Shown one piece after another: positions 44,286-51,689 of a stretch of 64,000 bases of DNA. The notes under the pieces are model-generated. The model searched no databases. It had not been told where the DNA came from and worked only from the letters and a program-made list of their open reading frames with translations. Made by a program: the position numbers and the translations under genes. Location: NCBI GenBank assembly GCA_050908895.1, contig CP171222.1, positions 124,001 through 188,000 on the forward strand, in the 5' to 3' direction. Within the stretch, counting starts at the first letter, position 1. Each line of letters starts with the position of its first letter. The stretch comes from S5-A14a sp050908895 (GTDB lineage: Bacteria > Bacillota > Clostridia > Peptostreptococcales > Anaerovoracaceae).

Positions 44286-45005
44286 ATGGCGTTGATGACC
44301 TGTCACAATCTTTCATTCAGCTATGAAGGAAAGATTGTTGTTAAAAATCTTAACTTTGAACTAAATAAAGGTGACTACCTATGCATAGTTGGCGAAAATG
44401 GTGCCGGCAAAAGCACCTTAGCAAAAGGGCTTTTGCGACTGAAATCACCCAGTCAAGGAGAAATCATCCTGGGTGATGGTCTAAAACCTGCAGAAATCGG
44501 TTATTTACCCCAGCAGACCCCCGCACAGAGAGACTTTCCTGGAAGCGTCTTTGAAATTGTTCTTTCAGGAAGACTAAATAAAAGAGGTATCAAACCTTTC
44601 TATTCCCCGACGGATAAAAAAGTAGCTCTTAAAAATATGGAAAATCTAGGAATTCTTCATATAAGGAACGCCTGCTACGGACAGCTTTCCGGCGGTCAAC
44701 AACAAAGAGTCCTCCTTGCCAGAGCACTATGTTCAACAGATAAAGTTATATTGCTGGATGAACCCGTTACCGGTTTGGATCCTCTAATGACTCAGAATAT
44801 GTATAAATTAATCAATAAACTCAACGCTGAATTGGGAATCACAATAATAATGATTTCCCATGACATACATGGAGCGATAGAATACGGAAGTCACATTCTA
44901 CATCTCAGCACAAATCAGCTTTTTTACGGAAAAACACATGACTATATGGGAACAGATTTAGGAAAGCTCTTCATCGGACTTCCTTCATCAGAAGGAGGTC
45001 TATAA
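44286..45005 (+). CDS. znuC: Zinc ABC transporter ATPase
   Basis: 239 residues. Walker A GENGAGKSTL, Q-loop YLPQQTPAQRDFP, signature LSGGQQQRVLLARAL, Walker B VILLDEPVTGLD and switch histidine MISHDIH. The QQxPxxRDFP wording is characteristic of metal (ZnuC/MntB-type) importers. CAAGGAGAATCAG precedes the ATG. The permease begins 1 bp after its stop. Confidence 0.94.
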   Translation: MALMTCHNLSFSYEGKIVVKNLNFELNKGDYLCIVGENGAGKSTLAKGLLRLKSPSQGEIILGDGLKPAEIGYLPQQTPAQRDFPGSVFEIVLSGRLNKRGIKPFYSPTDKKVALKNMENLGILHIRNACYGQLSGGQQQRVLLARALCSTDKVILLDEPVTGLDPLMTQNMYKLINKLNAELGITIIMISHDIHGAIEYGSHILHLSTNQLFYGKTHDYMGTDLGKLFIGLPSSEGGL

Positions 45006-45006
45006 A

Positions 45007-45822
45007 ATGCATGAATTCATAGAAATGCTTCAATATCCTTTTATGAGGAGAGCTTTAATTGTAGGAATTTTTGTATCTCTCTGTGCTGCCCTTCTTGGTG
45101 TAAGTCTTGTTCTCAAGCGTTTCTCCATGATTGGCGATGGATTATCTCATGTAGGCTTTGCTTCCTTGGCAATTGCATATGCTTTCAACGCCGCACCATT
45201 GACTGTGAGTATACCGGTATGCCTTATCGCAGCCTTTTTCGTCTTACGAATAACTGAAAATTCAAAAATAAAAGGTGATGCAGTAATCGCACTCCTCATG
45301 AGTGGTAGTCTCGCCATAGGCGTAATGGTAATTTCTCTTACCCAAGGAATGAATACTGATGTATGTAACTATATGTTTGGAAGTATTCTTGCCATGAGTA
45401 CCTCCGATGTAGTAATTTCAGTTATTTTATCAATCATTGTAGTAATATTGTTCGTTCTATTTTATAACAAAATATTTGCAATCACGTTTGATGAAGATTT
45501 TTCTAGGGCTACCGGTATACACACCAACATGTATAACATGCTTTTGGCAGCTTTAACATCAGTAACCGTCGTTTTAGGGATGCGAATGATGGGTGCACTC
45601 CTCATATCAAGCTTAGTTGTAATGCCAGCAATATCTGCTATGAGAGTTTGCCACAGGTTTTTGACCGTCGTCATTACATCTGCTATAATATCAGTTGCTT
45701 GTTTTGTGATAGGAATATATATATCTTACACCATGTCCACTCCGACCGGAGCAAGTATCGTTATAATTAACCTGGGAGTATTTGCGATATGTGCTGCAAT
45801 AGGCACAAGGAGATCTAAATAA
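45007..45822 (+). CDS. znuB: Zinc ABC transporter permease
   Basis: 271 residues, eight or so helices. MRRALIVGIFVSLCAALLGVSLVLKRFSMIGDGLSHVGFASLAIAYA and GALLISSLVVMPAISAMRV are hallmarks of the ABC-3 permease family. It forms the membrane channel with ZnuC and receives zinc from ZnuA. AGAAGGAGG lies at the end of znuC. Its stop overlaps the start of the lipoprotein gene (TAATG). Confidence 0.94.
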   Translation: MHEFIEMLQYPFMRRALIVGIFVSLCAALLGVSLVLKRFSMIGDGLSHVGFASLAIAYAFNAAPLTVSIPVCLIAAFFVLRITENSKIKGDAVIALLMSGSLAIGVMVISLTQGMNTDVCNYMFGSILAMSTSDVVISVILSIIVVILFVLFYNKIFAITFDEDFSRATGIHTNMYNMLLAALTSVTVVLGMRMMGALLISSLVVMPAISAMRVCHRFLTVVITSAIISVACFVIGIYISYTMSTPTGASIVIINLGVFAICAAIGTRRSK

Positions 45823-46499
45823 TGAAAAAAACCATCTTACTTATAGTTATTTTAATTGTTGCTATTAGCATTTCTGCCTGTGGGGATAAAAAAAGCTCAC
45901 AAGATGGAAAAATATCTGAAGATCAGGTTACAGGTTCAAAATCAGTTCAGCAGAATAATAATAACAAAAAAAATCCTGCTGATAAATCTGCAACTGTAAA
46001 CAACGACGAGGAGTATCCCCATGATGTTGCCACCGACAGAAAGAAATTTAAAAACAAAAATATAGACATCAAGTTTACAGATAAAAACTTCGTATCGTTA
46101 ATAAACGATTTATATATAAATCCTGCTTCTTACGTAGGGCAAACAGTAGAAATTGAAGGCTTCTACATATGGGATGGTTTTAGAACCTACGTGGGCAGAA
46201 AAGGGCCTGCCTGCCCTTGCTGTGCGACAGGTTACACAGGCATAGAATTTCACGGAGATGAAAAATCAGTAACCAATGAGCCCGTTGAATACAAAAACGA
46301 AGCTCCTCCACCTGAAGCCTCTCAACCCCAAACAAAAAACCCGGATTCAAACTATGAGAAGTTTATTGCCGGGTATACGTGGATAAAGGTTAAAGGCTAC
46401 ATCAGGCAAGGAAAGGATCCAAACATCGGTTCATTTACATACATAGAAGCAATTTACGTTGAGCCGATGGCTGAAAAAGGTACAGAAACAGTAAACTAA
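45822..46499 (+). CDS. Zinc-operon lipoprotein with CPCC motif
   Basis: 225 residues. Signal peptide and lipobox SISAC; an Asn/Lys-rich linker (about 25-65); then a single domain with VGQTVEIEGFYIWDGFRTYVGRKGPACPCCATGYTGIEFHG and a later IKVKGYIRQGKDPNIGSFTYIEAIYVEP. The OB-fold-like pattern with clustered cysteines resembles the C-terminal domain of DUF1980/YcgQ proteins linked to zinc. It may bind zinc or a thiol at the cell surface. Translationally coupled to znuB (TAATG), so probably part of the zinc system. Confidence 0.65.
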   Translation: MKKTILLIVILIVAISISACGDKKSSQDGKISEDQVTGSKSVQQNNNNKKNPADKSATVNNDEEYPHDVATDRKKFKNKNIDIKFTDKNFVSLINDLYINPASYVGQTVEIEGFYIWDGFRTYVGRKGPACPCCATGYTGIEFHGDEKSVTNEPVEYKNEAPPPEASQPQTKNPDSNYEKFIAGYTWIKVKGYIRQGKDPNIGSFTYIEAIYVEPMAEKGTETVN

Positions 46500-46529
46500 T
46501 GTACCCCATAAAAATTTTTTTAGACATTA

Positions 46530-46557
46530 AAAACGGCCTTTCAGGTCGTTTTTTTCG
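46530..46557 (+). terminator. Terminator of the znuCB operon
   Basis: AAAACGGCCT / AGGTCGTTTT (46530-46539, 46543-46552) with a 3-nt loop and a T-run. The stop codon of the convergent pseudogene lies inside it. Confidence 0.85.
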
Positions 46558-47417
46558 TTGCTATGATGTCTGCTCCCGTACCACAAACATTGGAAATTAT
46601 TACATCGCCAATATCATGTGGACCGTTAATTTTGCACTTTTTTATTTCCTCAAGAACATTAGGAATTAATTCCTTTGGGATACTCTCCGATGTTTTGACA
46701 GGTGGCATCACAAAAGTCCCAAGCTCCGGGTTTCCCTTATATACAATTGAAGGAATTACAATCCTCTTGGAATGCAAGACTTCATCCATTTCATTATCGC
46801 AATTGCTAGTAAGTTCATTTTCCAGAATCAGTCCCACAGATAACAAAATAGTATCACATGAAAAATATTTTTCTGTACCTTTTATCGGTTTAAGATGCTT
46901 GTTCACCCGGGAAATAGTCACTCCTACAACTCTCTCCTGGTATCACACCTTCTATATTTACTAATCTTTGGACCGTACCAGCAGAAAAAGCTCCTGCCGG
47001 TCTCATCCCTGGTATATTTAAAGTCCCTCGAGCACGCTCACGACATCCCATCGCTAACACTACAGATTTAGCCTTGATTTCTGTTAGACCGGTCTTTGAT
47101 GAAGTTGCCCATATGCCAATAGAATCAACTCCCGGCTCCATACTCATAGCCATGGATTCAAGTATGTAGGAAATCTTAGCGGATTTAATTCGATTAATAT
47201 ATCTTTGGGCATACTCAGGACAGGTTAACTTTTCATTGAATGTATGAAGTCCGAATCCATTATGAATGCACTGATTCAAAATACCACCGAGCTGAATATC
47301 TCGCTATACAATAAGTATATTATCATGAGAGATACCTTCTCTGAACGCGGCATCTGCTGCCGCAAGACTTGCATGACCTCCTCCAATAATTGCAACATCT
47401 ACATTTTTCTTATACAT
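46541..47417 (-). pseudogene. Remnant of FAD-dependent oxidoreductase joined to DUF1667 end
   Basis: ATG 47417 opens MYKKNVDVAIIGGGHASLAAADAAFREG (dinucleotide-fold motif already altered from GGGPAG). An in-frame TAG (sense codon probably GAG) follows ILIV; the frame then continues RDIQLGGILNQCIHNGFGLHTF ... LAMGCRERARGTLNIPGMRPAG. Near 46915 a deletion plus frame change leads to VTISRVNKHLKPIKGTEKYF, and after DTILLSVGLILENELT a second deletion joins the C-terminal end of a DUF1667 protein (PPVKTSESIPKELIPNVLEEI). In intact loci these are two genes beside glpA/glpK that help oxidise glycerol-3-phosphate. Confidence 0.8.
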
Positions 47418-47418
47418 T

Positions 47419-48430
47419 TTATTCAGCGCTCCCTGTTCCCAGTACAATTCTCGATTTACCACCGGATTTTGTAATCTCTTTTATGGTGCACCCCCTGATT
47501 TTCAGCCACATAAGGTCCTATAGCCGGAGCACAAGATAGCCCGGGAGATTCAATTCCTATTACATCTATAAATCCCGGTATTGATTCTACTTCTTATATT
47601 TTAAAATCATCTTCCGGCCTATGGGCCCTGAGACCAGCAAATGATGTAATAATTTTCTTTGGATTCGGTAACGTCTTGATACTTCGTGCAACTTTTTTCA
47701 GTATTTCTTCAAGGCCTTCTTCTGTAATAATATTCGCTTCTTTATCCTCTAAATCTTGTGCATTCGGTCCAACCATTAGATTCCGGTGGATAGTAGGTGT
47801 AACTAGTACCCCTTTTCCCAGCTTCGCTGGCACCTGAATAATTATACGATTTACTAAATGACCTTCTGTATGATCATAAAGATAATATTCTCCTCTTCGA
47901 GGAATTATCCTTTCAGTATCTACCTCGCCATCTATGCCCTTCTCCAAAACCATGTTATGGATTTCAGCACCATAGACACCCGCTGCATTTTCAGCCAGAG
48001 CAATAGTAATGTTGAAAGGAGAGACTATGCCGAAATTTTTTACCAGTAAAGCAGCCTCTATCTCTTCCGAAATGGATGGTTCCAGTTCTCCAGCGCCATT
48101 TTCAATTGATTGTTCAGCAAGTTCCCTAAGCTTAGAAATCTGTTCCTCATTGAATGCCACTATCATGGCACCATTTCTCCGATAATGAAAGTCCAGATCT
48201 TTGGAGAGAGACTCCATCATTTTAGACCCTAAGACATTAAGTTTTGCTTTAAGGCTTCCAGGTTTAGCATCAAAACCCACATGAACAATTCCGCTATTTG
48301 CCTTACTTGTTTCCTCGCAGACATCGCTGTGTGCTTCAATTACGCAAATTTTAAGTTTGTATTTAGATAACTCCCGCGCAATGGACGAGCCTGTTACTCC
48401 CGCACCGATTATTACTGCATCATATTTCAT
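47419..48430 (-). pseudogene. Remnant of glycerol-3-phosphate dehydrogenase-like FAD protein (GlpA type)
   Basis: ATG 48430 with GGAGGAAATAG opens MKYDAVIIGAGVTGSSIAREL, and ANSGIVHVGFDAKPGS and SFAGLRAHRPEDDF are GlpA/YgaF-like signatures. Three lesions are visible: an internal deletion after TIALAENA that removes about 60 residues, an in-frame TAA after DDFKI at 47594-47596, and a frameshift near 47500. After the frameshift the tail CTIKEITKSGGKSRIVLGTGSAE is in another frame and ends at 47419. The [2Fe-2S] ferredoxin-like C-terminal part is mostly lost. The FAD protein remnant starts 2 bp downstream, as in the intact operon. Confidence 0.8.
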
Positions 48431-48511
48431 TCTATTTCCTCCGTGTGCATTTCCAAATTTAGCACAATTAGAAAAAATCAAGTGATTTTTCTTTAAATTA
48501 ACCATTTGCAG

Positions 48512-48540
48512 TTGACAATGACATTGGTAAATGTTAAACT
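48512..48540 (+). promoter_or_regulatory. Promoter of tRNA-Lys
   Basis: TTGACA (48512-48517) and TAAACT (48535-48540), 17-bp spacer, 29 bp before the mature tRNA. Confidence 0.6.
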
Positions 48541-48568
48541 ATTTCCTGTGATATGAAAAAATTTATAT

Positions 48569-48644
48569 ACACCCATAGCTCAGTTGGTAGAGCACCTGAC
48601 TCTTAATCAGGGTGTCCAGGGTTCGAACCCCTGTGGGTGTACCA
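48569..48644 (+). tRNA. tRNA-Lys (anticodon CTT), CCA encoded
   Basis: Acceptor stem ACACCCA/TGGGTGT, D-arm AGCTCAGTTGGTAGAGC, anticodon loop CTCTTAA with CTT, T-arm GGTTCGAACC and encoded CCA at 48642-48644. It serves as the border of the prophage. Confidence 0.97.
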
Positions 48645-48650
48645 TTAATC

Positions 48651-48697
48651 AAAGCCTTGAAAACACTGTAACTTACAGTAGTTCAAGGCTTTTTTAG
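48651..48697 (+). terminator. Terminator of tRNA-Lys / prophage junction hairpin
   Basis: AAAGCCTTGAA (48651-48661) pairs with TTCAAGGCTTT (48682-48692), with an inner CTGTAA/TTACAG stem, followed by Ts. After integration it may come from the phage and replace the original tRNA terminator. Confidence 0.75.
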
Positions 48698-48730
48698 TTT
48701 TTGGAATGAGCACAATATTTTATATCAGCA

Positions 48731-48783
48731 TTGACCTAATTTGACCTATCTAGGACTACATTTTGTTGCCAAAATGTTGCCAA
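48731..48783. repeat. Tandem direct repeats at prophage left end (candidate integrase arm sites)
   Basis: TTGACCTA occurs at 48731-48738 and 48741-48748 (10-bp step), and TGTTGCCAA at 48764-48772 and 48775-48783 (11-bp step). Helically phased short repeats beside a tRNA and at the edge of a prophage are the usual form of integrase arm-type sites. The core of the attachment site is probably the tRNA 3' end. Confidence 0.55.
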
Positions 48784-48796
48784 CTTTTTTCTAAAT

Positions 48797-48819
48797 AAAA
48801 AAAGGGAGCCTAAGCTCCC
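48797..48819 (-). terminator. Terminator of the prophage late operon
   Basis: On the minus strand GGGAGC-TTAG-GCTCCC is followed by seven Ts, directly after the amidase stop. Confidence 0.9.
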
Positions 48820-48824
48820 CCTGT

Positions 48825-49721
48825 TTAATGCACTGTATCTTTATTTTCAACAACTGTAATTGATCCGTCGTCAGAGATATTTAACACCTTATTTTGCACC
48901 ATCTCACCGCTTGGTGTAAACATGTACCATGTATCACCTACAAGCCTAAACTCGTCAGATACCATGTCCCCATCAGATGGCTTTAGATAATACCACTTAT
49001 CTTGGTATCTCTGCCATCCAGTTTGCATCTTACAATCTTCGTTAAATAGATACCATTTCCCGTTAATAAATTGCCAGCCAACTACCGCATAGCCTTCAGC
49101 ATCGAAATAGTACCATTCATCATTAATATAACTCCAAGTGTTTGTTGGATAATTTCCGTCAGTATTTTTATACCACCAGCCAACATTATCCTTTATCCAG
49201 CCATAAGCAGGTTGTCCACCTAATCTAGCGTTTACTTGTGCTGCTATCCATGTAAATTGCCTACCAAGATATGGGCCAGGGCAATTAGTGCTAACATACC
49301 ACTCATGCTTCTGTAACACGCCCGATTTATCTCCTGTGTATGTGCAGTTAGTAATACCATTTCTCTTACAGATGTCAGTACATAGGTCTACCAGAGAGTT
49401 GAGCGCCTTATCTGATACATGCCAATCTCCGCCTATCTGGTCATTTGCAACTTCTATTGTTACTGCTTGGTTATCACACCAGCTTGAATAAGTTGTCCAA
49501 GCTCTATTTGCTTCATCTACATATAGTCCAATTCTACCGTCTGAGCCAATTCCATAGTTACTTGAAGCTTGTGCTTTAGTTTGTGAAAACCAACCGCCGC
49601 AAGTTTCAATGGATAGGTTGCCCGCCATATGGTGGATTGCTATCTTTTTTATGCTATTATTTCTAGCTCCGGAATGGTTTGGGCTATATCTTGTATGAGA
49701 TACTAAACTTGAATTACTCAT
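48825..49721 (-). CDS. Phage endolysin: N-acetylmuramoyl-L-alanine amidase with cell-wall-binding repeats
   Basis: About 298 residues. Residues about 1-170 are an Amidase_2 domain (zinc ligands in IAIHHMAG, KHEWYVSTNCPGP; AVTIEVAND). From about 180 on, four to five repeats of the GWQFINGKWYLFN / GWQRYQDKWYYLK kind resemble choline-binding modules that anchor the enzyme to the wall. It cuts the MurNAc-L-Ala bond to lyse the host. Three in-frame ATGs exist; AAAAGG fits the one at 49721. It follows the holin, as usual in lysis cassettes. Confidence 0.9.
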   Translation of the reverse strand: MSNSSLVSHTRYSPNHSGARNNSIKKIAIHHMAGNLSIETCGGWFSQTKAQASSNYGIGSDGRIGLYVDEANRAWTTYSSWCDNQAVTIEVANDQIGGDWHVSDKALNSLVDLCTDICKRNGITNCTYTGDKSGVLQKHEWYVSTNCPGPYLGRQFTWIAAQVNARLGGQPAYGWIKDNVGWWYKNTDGNYPTNTWSYINDEWYYFDAEGYAVVGWQFINGKWYLFNEDCKMQTGWQRYQDKWYYLKPSDGDMVSDEFRLVGDTWYMFTPSGEMVQNKVLNISDDGSITVVENKDTVH

Positions 49722-49782
49722 CGTCATTACCTTTTCCATTAGATAACTCTTCTAATGCTTCTTTATTTAATTTGTCTTCCAT
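49714..49782 (-). CDS. 22-codon ORF between holin and endolysin
   Basis: ATG 49782 with GAGG 10 nt upstream encodes MEDKLNKEALEELSNGKGND plus two residues and ends 8 bp inside the endolysin gene. It may couple translation of the endolysin to that of the holin. No family recognised; may be non-coding. Confidence 0.3.
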   Translation of the reverse strand: MEDKLNKEALEELSNGKGNDDE

Positions 49783-49784
49783 AA

Positions 49785-50051
49785 TTACTGTACCTCGCTT
49801 TTTCTTGGTTTTGTGTAAGTTTTTGCTAGTTCACTATCGCTAATTCCTGCTGTTGTGGGGTCTACCACGATACCCAAAATGCCCAGTATCATAAACACTG
49901 TCTCGATTATCCCTTGTAGTTCAGATGATAGCCCCTCGATATTTAGCTCCTTATGCATGATTGTACTAGCTATCTGCTTTACTAGCACTAAAATCGCTGG
50001 CACTAGGGTTAGCCAAAACACTTTGTTTTTTACTCTTACTTTTAAATTCAT
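49785..50051 (-). CDS. Phage holin (phi LC3 family)
   Basis: 88 residues with two hydrophobic segments (VFWLTLVPAILVLVKQIAS and ETVFMILGILGIVVDPTTAG) and a charged C-terminus. The VDPTTAGISDS stretch is a recognised feature of phi-LC3-type holins, which form membrane lesions that release the endolysin. Directly upstream of the endolysin. Confidence 0.88.
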   Translation of the reverse strand: MNLKVRVKNKVFWLTLVPAILVLVKQIASTIMHKELNIEGLSSELQGIIETVFMILGILGIVVDPTTAGISDSELAKTYTKPRKSEVQ

Positions 50052-50116
50052 AATTTACTTCCTTTCTTTTCTTTGTACTAAAAAAGACAGCAATAATGCT
50101 GTCTTAATTGCCTGTG

Positions 50117-50866
50117 TTAATTTGCTTTGATACAAAGTAGCCTGAATGTTTCCCTGCCTTTTGGGGTTATTAAGGTCTGAGTTCCGCACCACTTTGTTTT
50201 TTCGTTAACCGTTTCCTTAATTTCAAACAAGCCTTTGTTCTTATCCGCATAAGGCATTAGCTTGCCCCTTTTATCTCTGTACAGATATTTCTTATCAAGC
50301 AAGAAGTTTACAAACTCGGTTTGCTTTATCTGTAACTGTTTTGCTGTTTCTCTGATATTTGTTAGCAAGTTTCTGTCGACCAGTTCATCAAAATAGTCTG
50401 CCTTTGGTTGCATTATTGCATTATTTGCTGATAAGTTTGAATTTTGAACCTGTAAAGCTAAATTCTTTTCCTTCTCACTCTTAAGCTCTGTAGCAAGCTT
50501 AATTAAAAAGTCAGGGCTTGTAAGAGCCTCCTCAAGAGTCTTTTCAGTCATATATGCCCCGTGCCTCCTGATTGTTGGTAGCACTTCATGGGTTACCCAA
50601 CGTTTAAACTCTTTGGCTTCTTTTTTTCTGCTTGTTAGAACTAAATTATATAATCCATATTCATTTACAAGGTTTACTTCTCCGACTTGACCCCCTAGAT
50701 TCAATCTAGTCACTTCATCATTATCTAATCTTTTTATTGTATCGGTAGCATTTTTTATATCTAAAGCTTGACAAATGTCTTTGGCTACAAACCATATTTC
50801 GTTATCTACCTTTACTGTTCTCATACTTCCGAATTGCTCATTATTAAAAATCTGTAGTTCGTTCAT
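50117..50866 (-). CDS. Phage antirepressor (BRO-N plus KilAC domains)
   Basis: About 249 residues. N-terminal BRO domain (VDNEIWFVAKDICQALDIKNATDTIKRLD ... VNEYGLYNLVLTSRKKEAKEFKRWVTHEVLPTIRRHG, about 1-105), a short coiled coil and a C-terminal KilAC-type domain (RETAKQLQIKQTEFVNFLLDKKYLYRDKRGKLMPY). Such proteins counteract phage repressors. ATG 50866 overlaps the stop of the preceding gene (TGATG). Its position in the late region, between tail fibre and holin, is unusual, since antirepressors usually lie in the early module. Confidence 0.9.
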   Translation of the reverse strand: MNELQIFNNEQFGSMRTVKVDNEIWFVAKDICQALDIKNATDTIKRLDNDEVTRLNLGGQVGEVNLVNEYGLYNLVLTSRKKEAKEFKRWVTHEVLPTIRRHGAYMTEKTLEEALTSPDFLIKLATELKSEKEKNLALQVQNSNLSANNAIMQPKADYFDELVDRNLLTNIRETAKQLQIKQTEFVNFLLDKKYLYRDKRGKLMPYADKNKGLFEIKETVNEKTKWCGTQTLITPKGRETFRLLCIKAN

Positions 50867-51102
50867 CACATTATCCCCTTTCTTTTTAATTCTGCTTTCA
50901 TTGCCCTTTGTCCTTTTAAAAATCCATATCTGAATAAATCATAGCTTGCGTCTATCATGTTATTGTCATAAATATCAGCCAATAGCATAACCTCATGAAC
51001 GCCTATACAGTATCTACCCGAGTCTACTGTTTCTATAAGCTCCATCATCTTTTTATCTTTACCTGTTAATTTTTCTTTCTTTAAATCACTTAATCTTTGC
51101 AT
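50866..51102 (-). CDS. Small phage protein of unknown function
   Basis: 78 residues, mostly helical and charged (MQRLSDLKKEKLTGKDKKMMELIETVD; later LFRYGFLKGQRAMKAELKRKG). The C-terminal half resembles short phage proteins that often precede antirepressor genes. It ends in ATGTGATG with the antirepressor start, hence translational coupling. Not identified further. Confidence 0.55.
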   Translation of the reverse strand: MQRLSDLKKEKLTGKDKKMMELIETVDSGRYCIGVHEVMLLADIYDNNMIDASYDLFRYGFLKGQRAMKAELKRKGIM

Positions 51103-51125
51103 TAAAAAACTCCTCTCAATTCATC

Positions 51126-51235
51126 TTGAAAGAAGTCCCATTCTGCATTATAATAGATACAGAAAGAGAATTCTTTCGGGTGAAACAGGTTTGTGTGATT
51201 GGTAGTCTGCAACCTGTTTCTTATTTTCTTTTTAA
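51126..51235 (+). ncRNA. Candidate plus-strand small RNA with promoter and terminator
   Basis: TTGAAA (51126-51131) and TATAAT (51149-51154), 17 bp apart, lie on the strand opposite to all phage genes. About 30 nt on, GAAACAGGTT (51182-51191) pairs with AACCTGTTTC (51211-51220), followed by TTATTTTCTTTTT. The predicted RNA is about 70 nt and its 3' end overlaps the end of the ribbon-helix-helix gene in antisense. It does not code for any recognisable peptide. Confidence 0.4.
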
Positions 51236-51385
51236 ATCTTTGTAAACCTTTTCTATGCCCATTCTTATTATTTCTGATTTGCTTTTCCCTGTAATTTCAC
51301 AACAGAAATTTAATCTCTCAATATCGATATCAGACATTCTAACTCTTGTATTTAATGTCTTTGGGTTGTCGGTAGGTCTACCCAT
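51221..51385 (-). CDS. Ribbon-helix-helix (CopG-like) regulator
   Basis: About 54 residues from ATG 51385 (MGRPTDNPKTLNTRVRMSDIDI ... CCEITGKSKSEIIRMGIEKVYKDL). The pattern LNTRVRMSDID strand followed by two helices with GKSKSEIIRMGI is the RHH fold. The open frame extends to a GTG at 51484, but that part includes hairpin sequence. A GTGA-N6-TCAC inverted repeat at 51443-51456 lies upstream and may be its operator. Likely a regulator of the accessory block or half of a regulatory pair. Confidence 0.65.
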   Translation of the reverse strand: MGRPTDNPKTLNTRVRMSDIDIERLNFCCEITGKSKSEIIRMGIEKVYKDLKRK

Positions 51386-51423
51386 CTTTTTCTTCTTCTC
51401 TATAAAAACCTCTCTCCTTTCCC

Positions 51424-51495
51424 TTGCCTTAAATAAGCCCCAGTGATATAATTCACATATAAGGCGTGTGGGCAAGTCACACACCTTGGGTTTGT
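51424..51495 (+). promoter_or_regulatory. Second plus-strand promoter-hairpin unit upstream of the RHH gene
   Basis: TTGCCT (51424-51429) and TATAAT (51447-51452), 17 bp apart on the plus strand, are followed at once by a 10-bp hairpin AAGGCGTGTG / CACACACCTT (51461-51470, 51478-51487) and a TTTGTTTT stretch. GTGATATAATTCAC (51443-51456) overlaps the -10. It could give an RNA of about 35 nt antisense to the RHH leader, or the repeats could be RHH operators. Confidence 0.4.
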
Positions 51496-51510
51496 TTTAG
51501 AAGATTTGAT

Positions 51511-51630
51511 TTATTTTATCAAGTCTTCTATTTTTTTGATTGTTTCAGGTTTTACATCGTCATCTTTTAAGATTTGAATTATCATCTTTAAGACTACCCG
51601 AAATTGTTCATTTGTCATTCCGTCTTCCAT
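51511..51630 (-). CDS. 39-residue phage ORF
   Basis: ATG 51630 behind AAAGGATAAC, encoding MEDGMTNEQFRVVLKMIIQ then ILKDDDVKPETIKKIEDLIK. Amphipathic helices with a Lys-rich end suggest a folded small protein. A promoter (51690-51718) lies upstream. Family not recognised; good ribosome site and codon use support it being real. Confidence 0.6.
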   Translation of the reverse strand: MEDGMTNEQFRVVLKMIIQILKDDDVKPETIKKIEDLIK

Positions 51631-51689
51631 ATGTTATCCTTTCCGGCACTTGCCACCTTACTCATCAGGTCTTCCCTGACTGTAAATAT

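Noticed and set aside
47219..47480. Plus-strand open frame of 76 codons (47244-47474)
   Set aside because: It is antisense to recognisable pseudogene sequence and has no ribosome site or family match.
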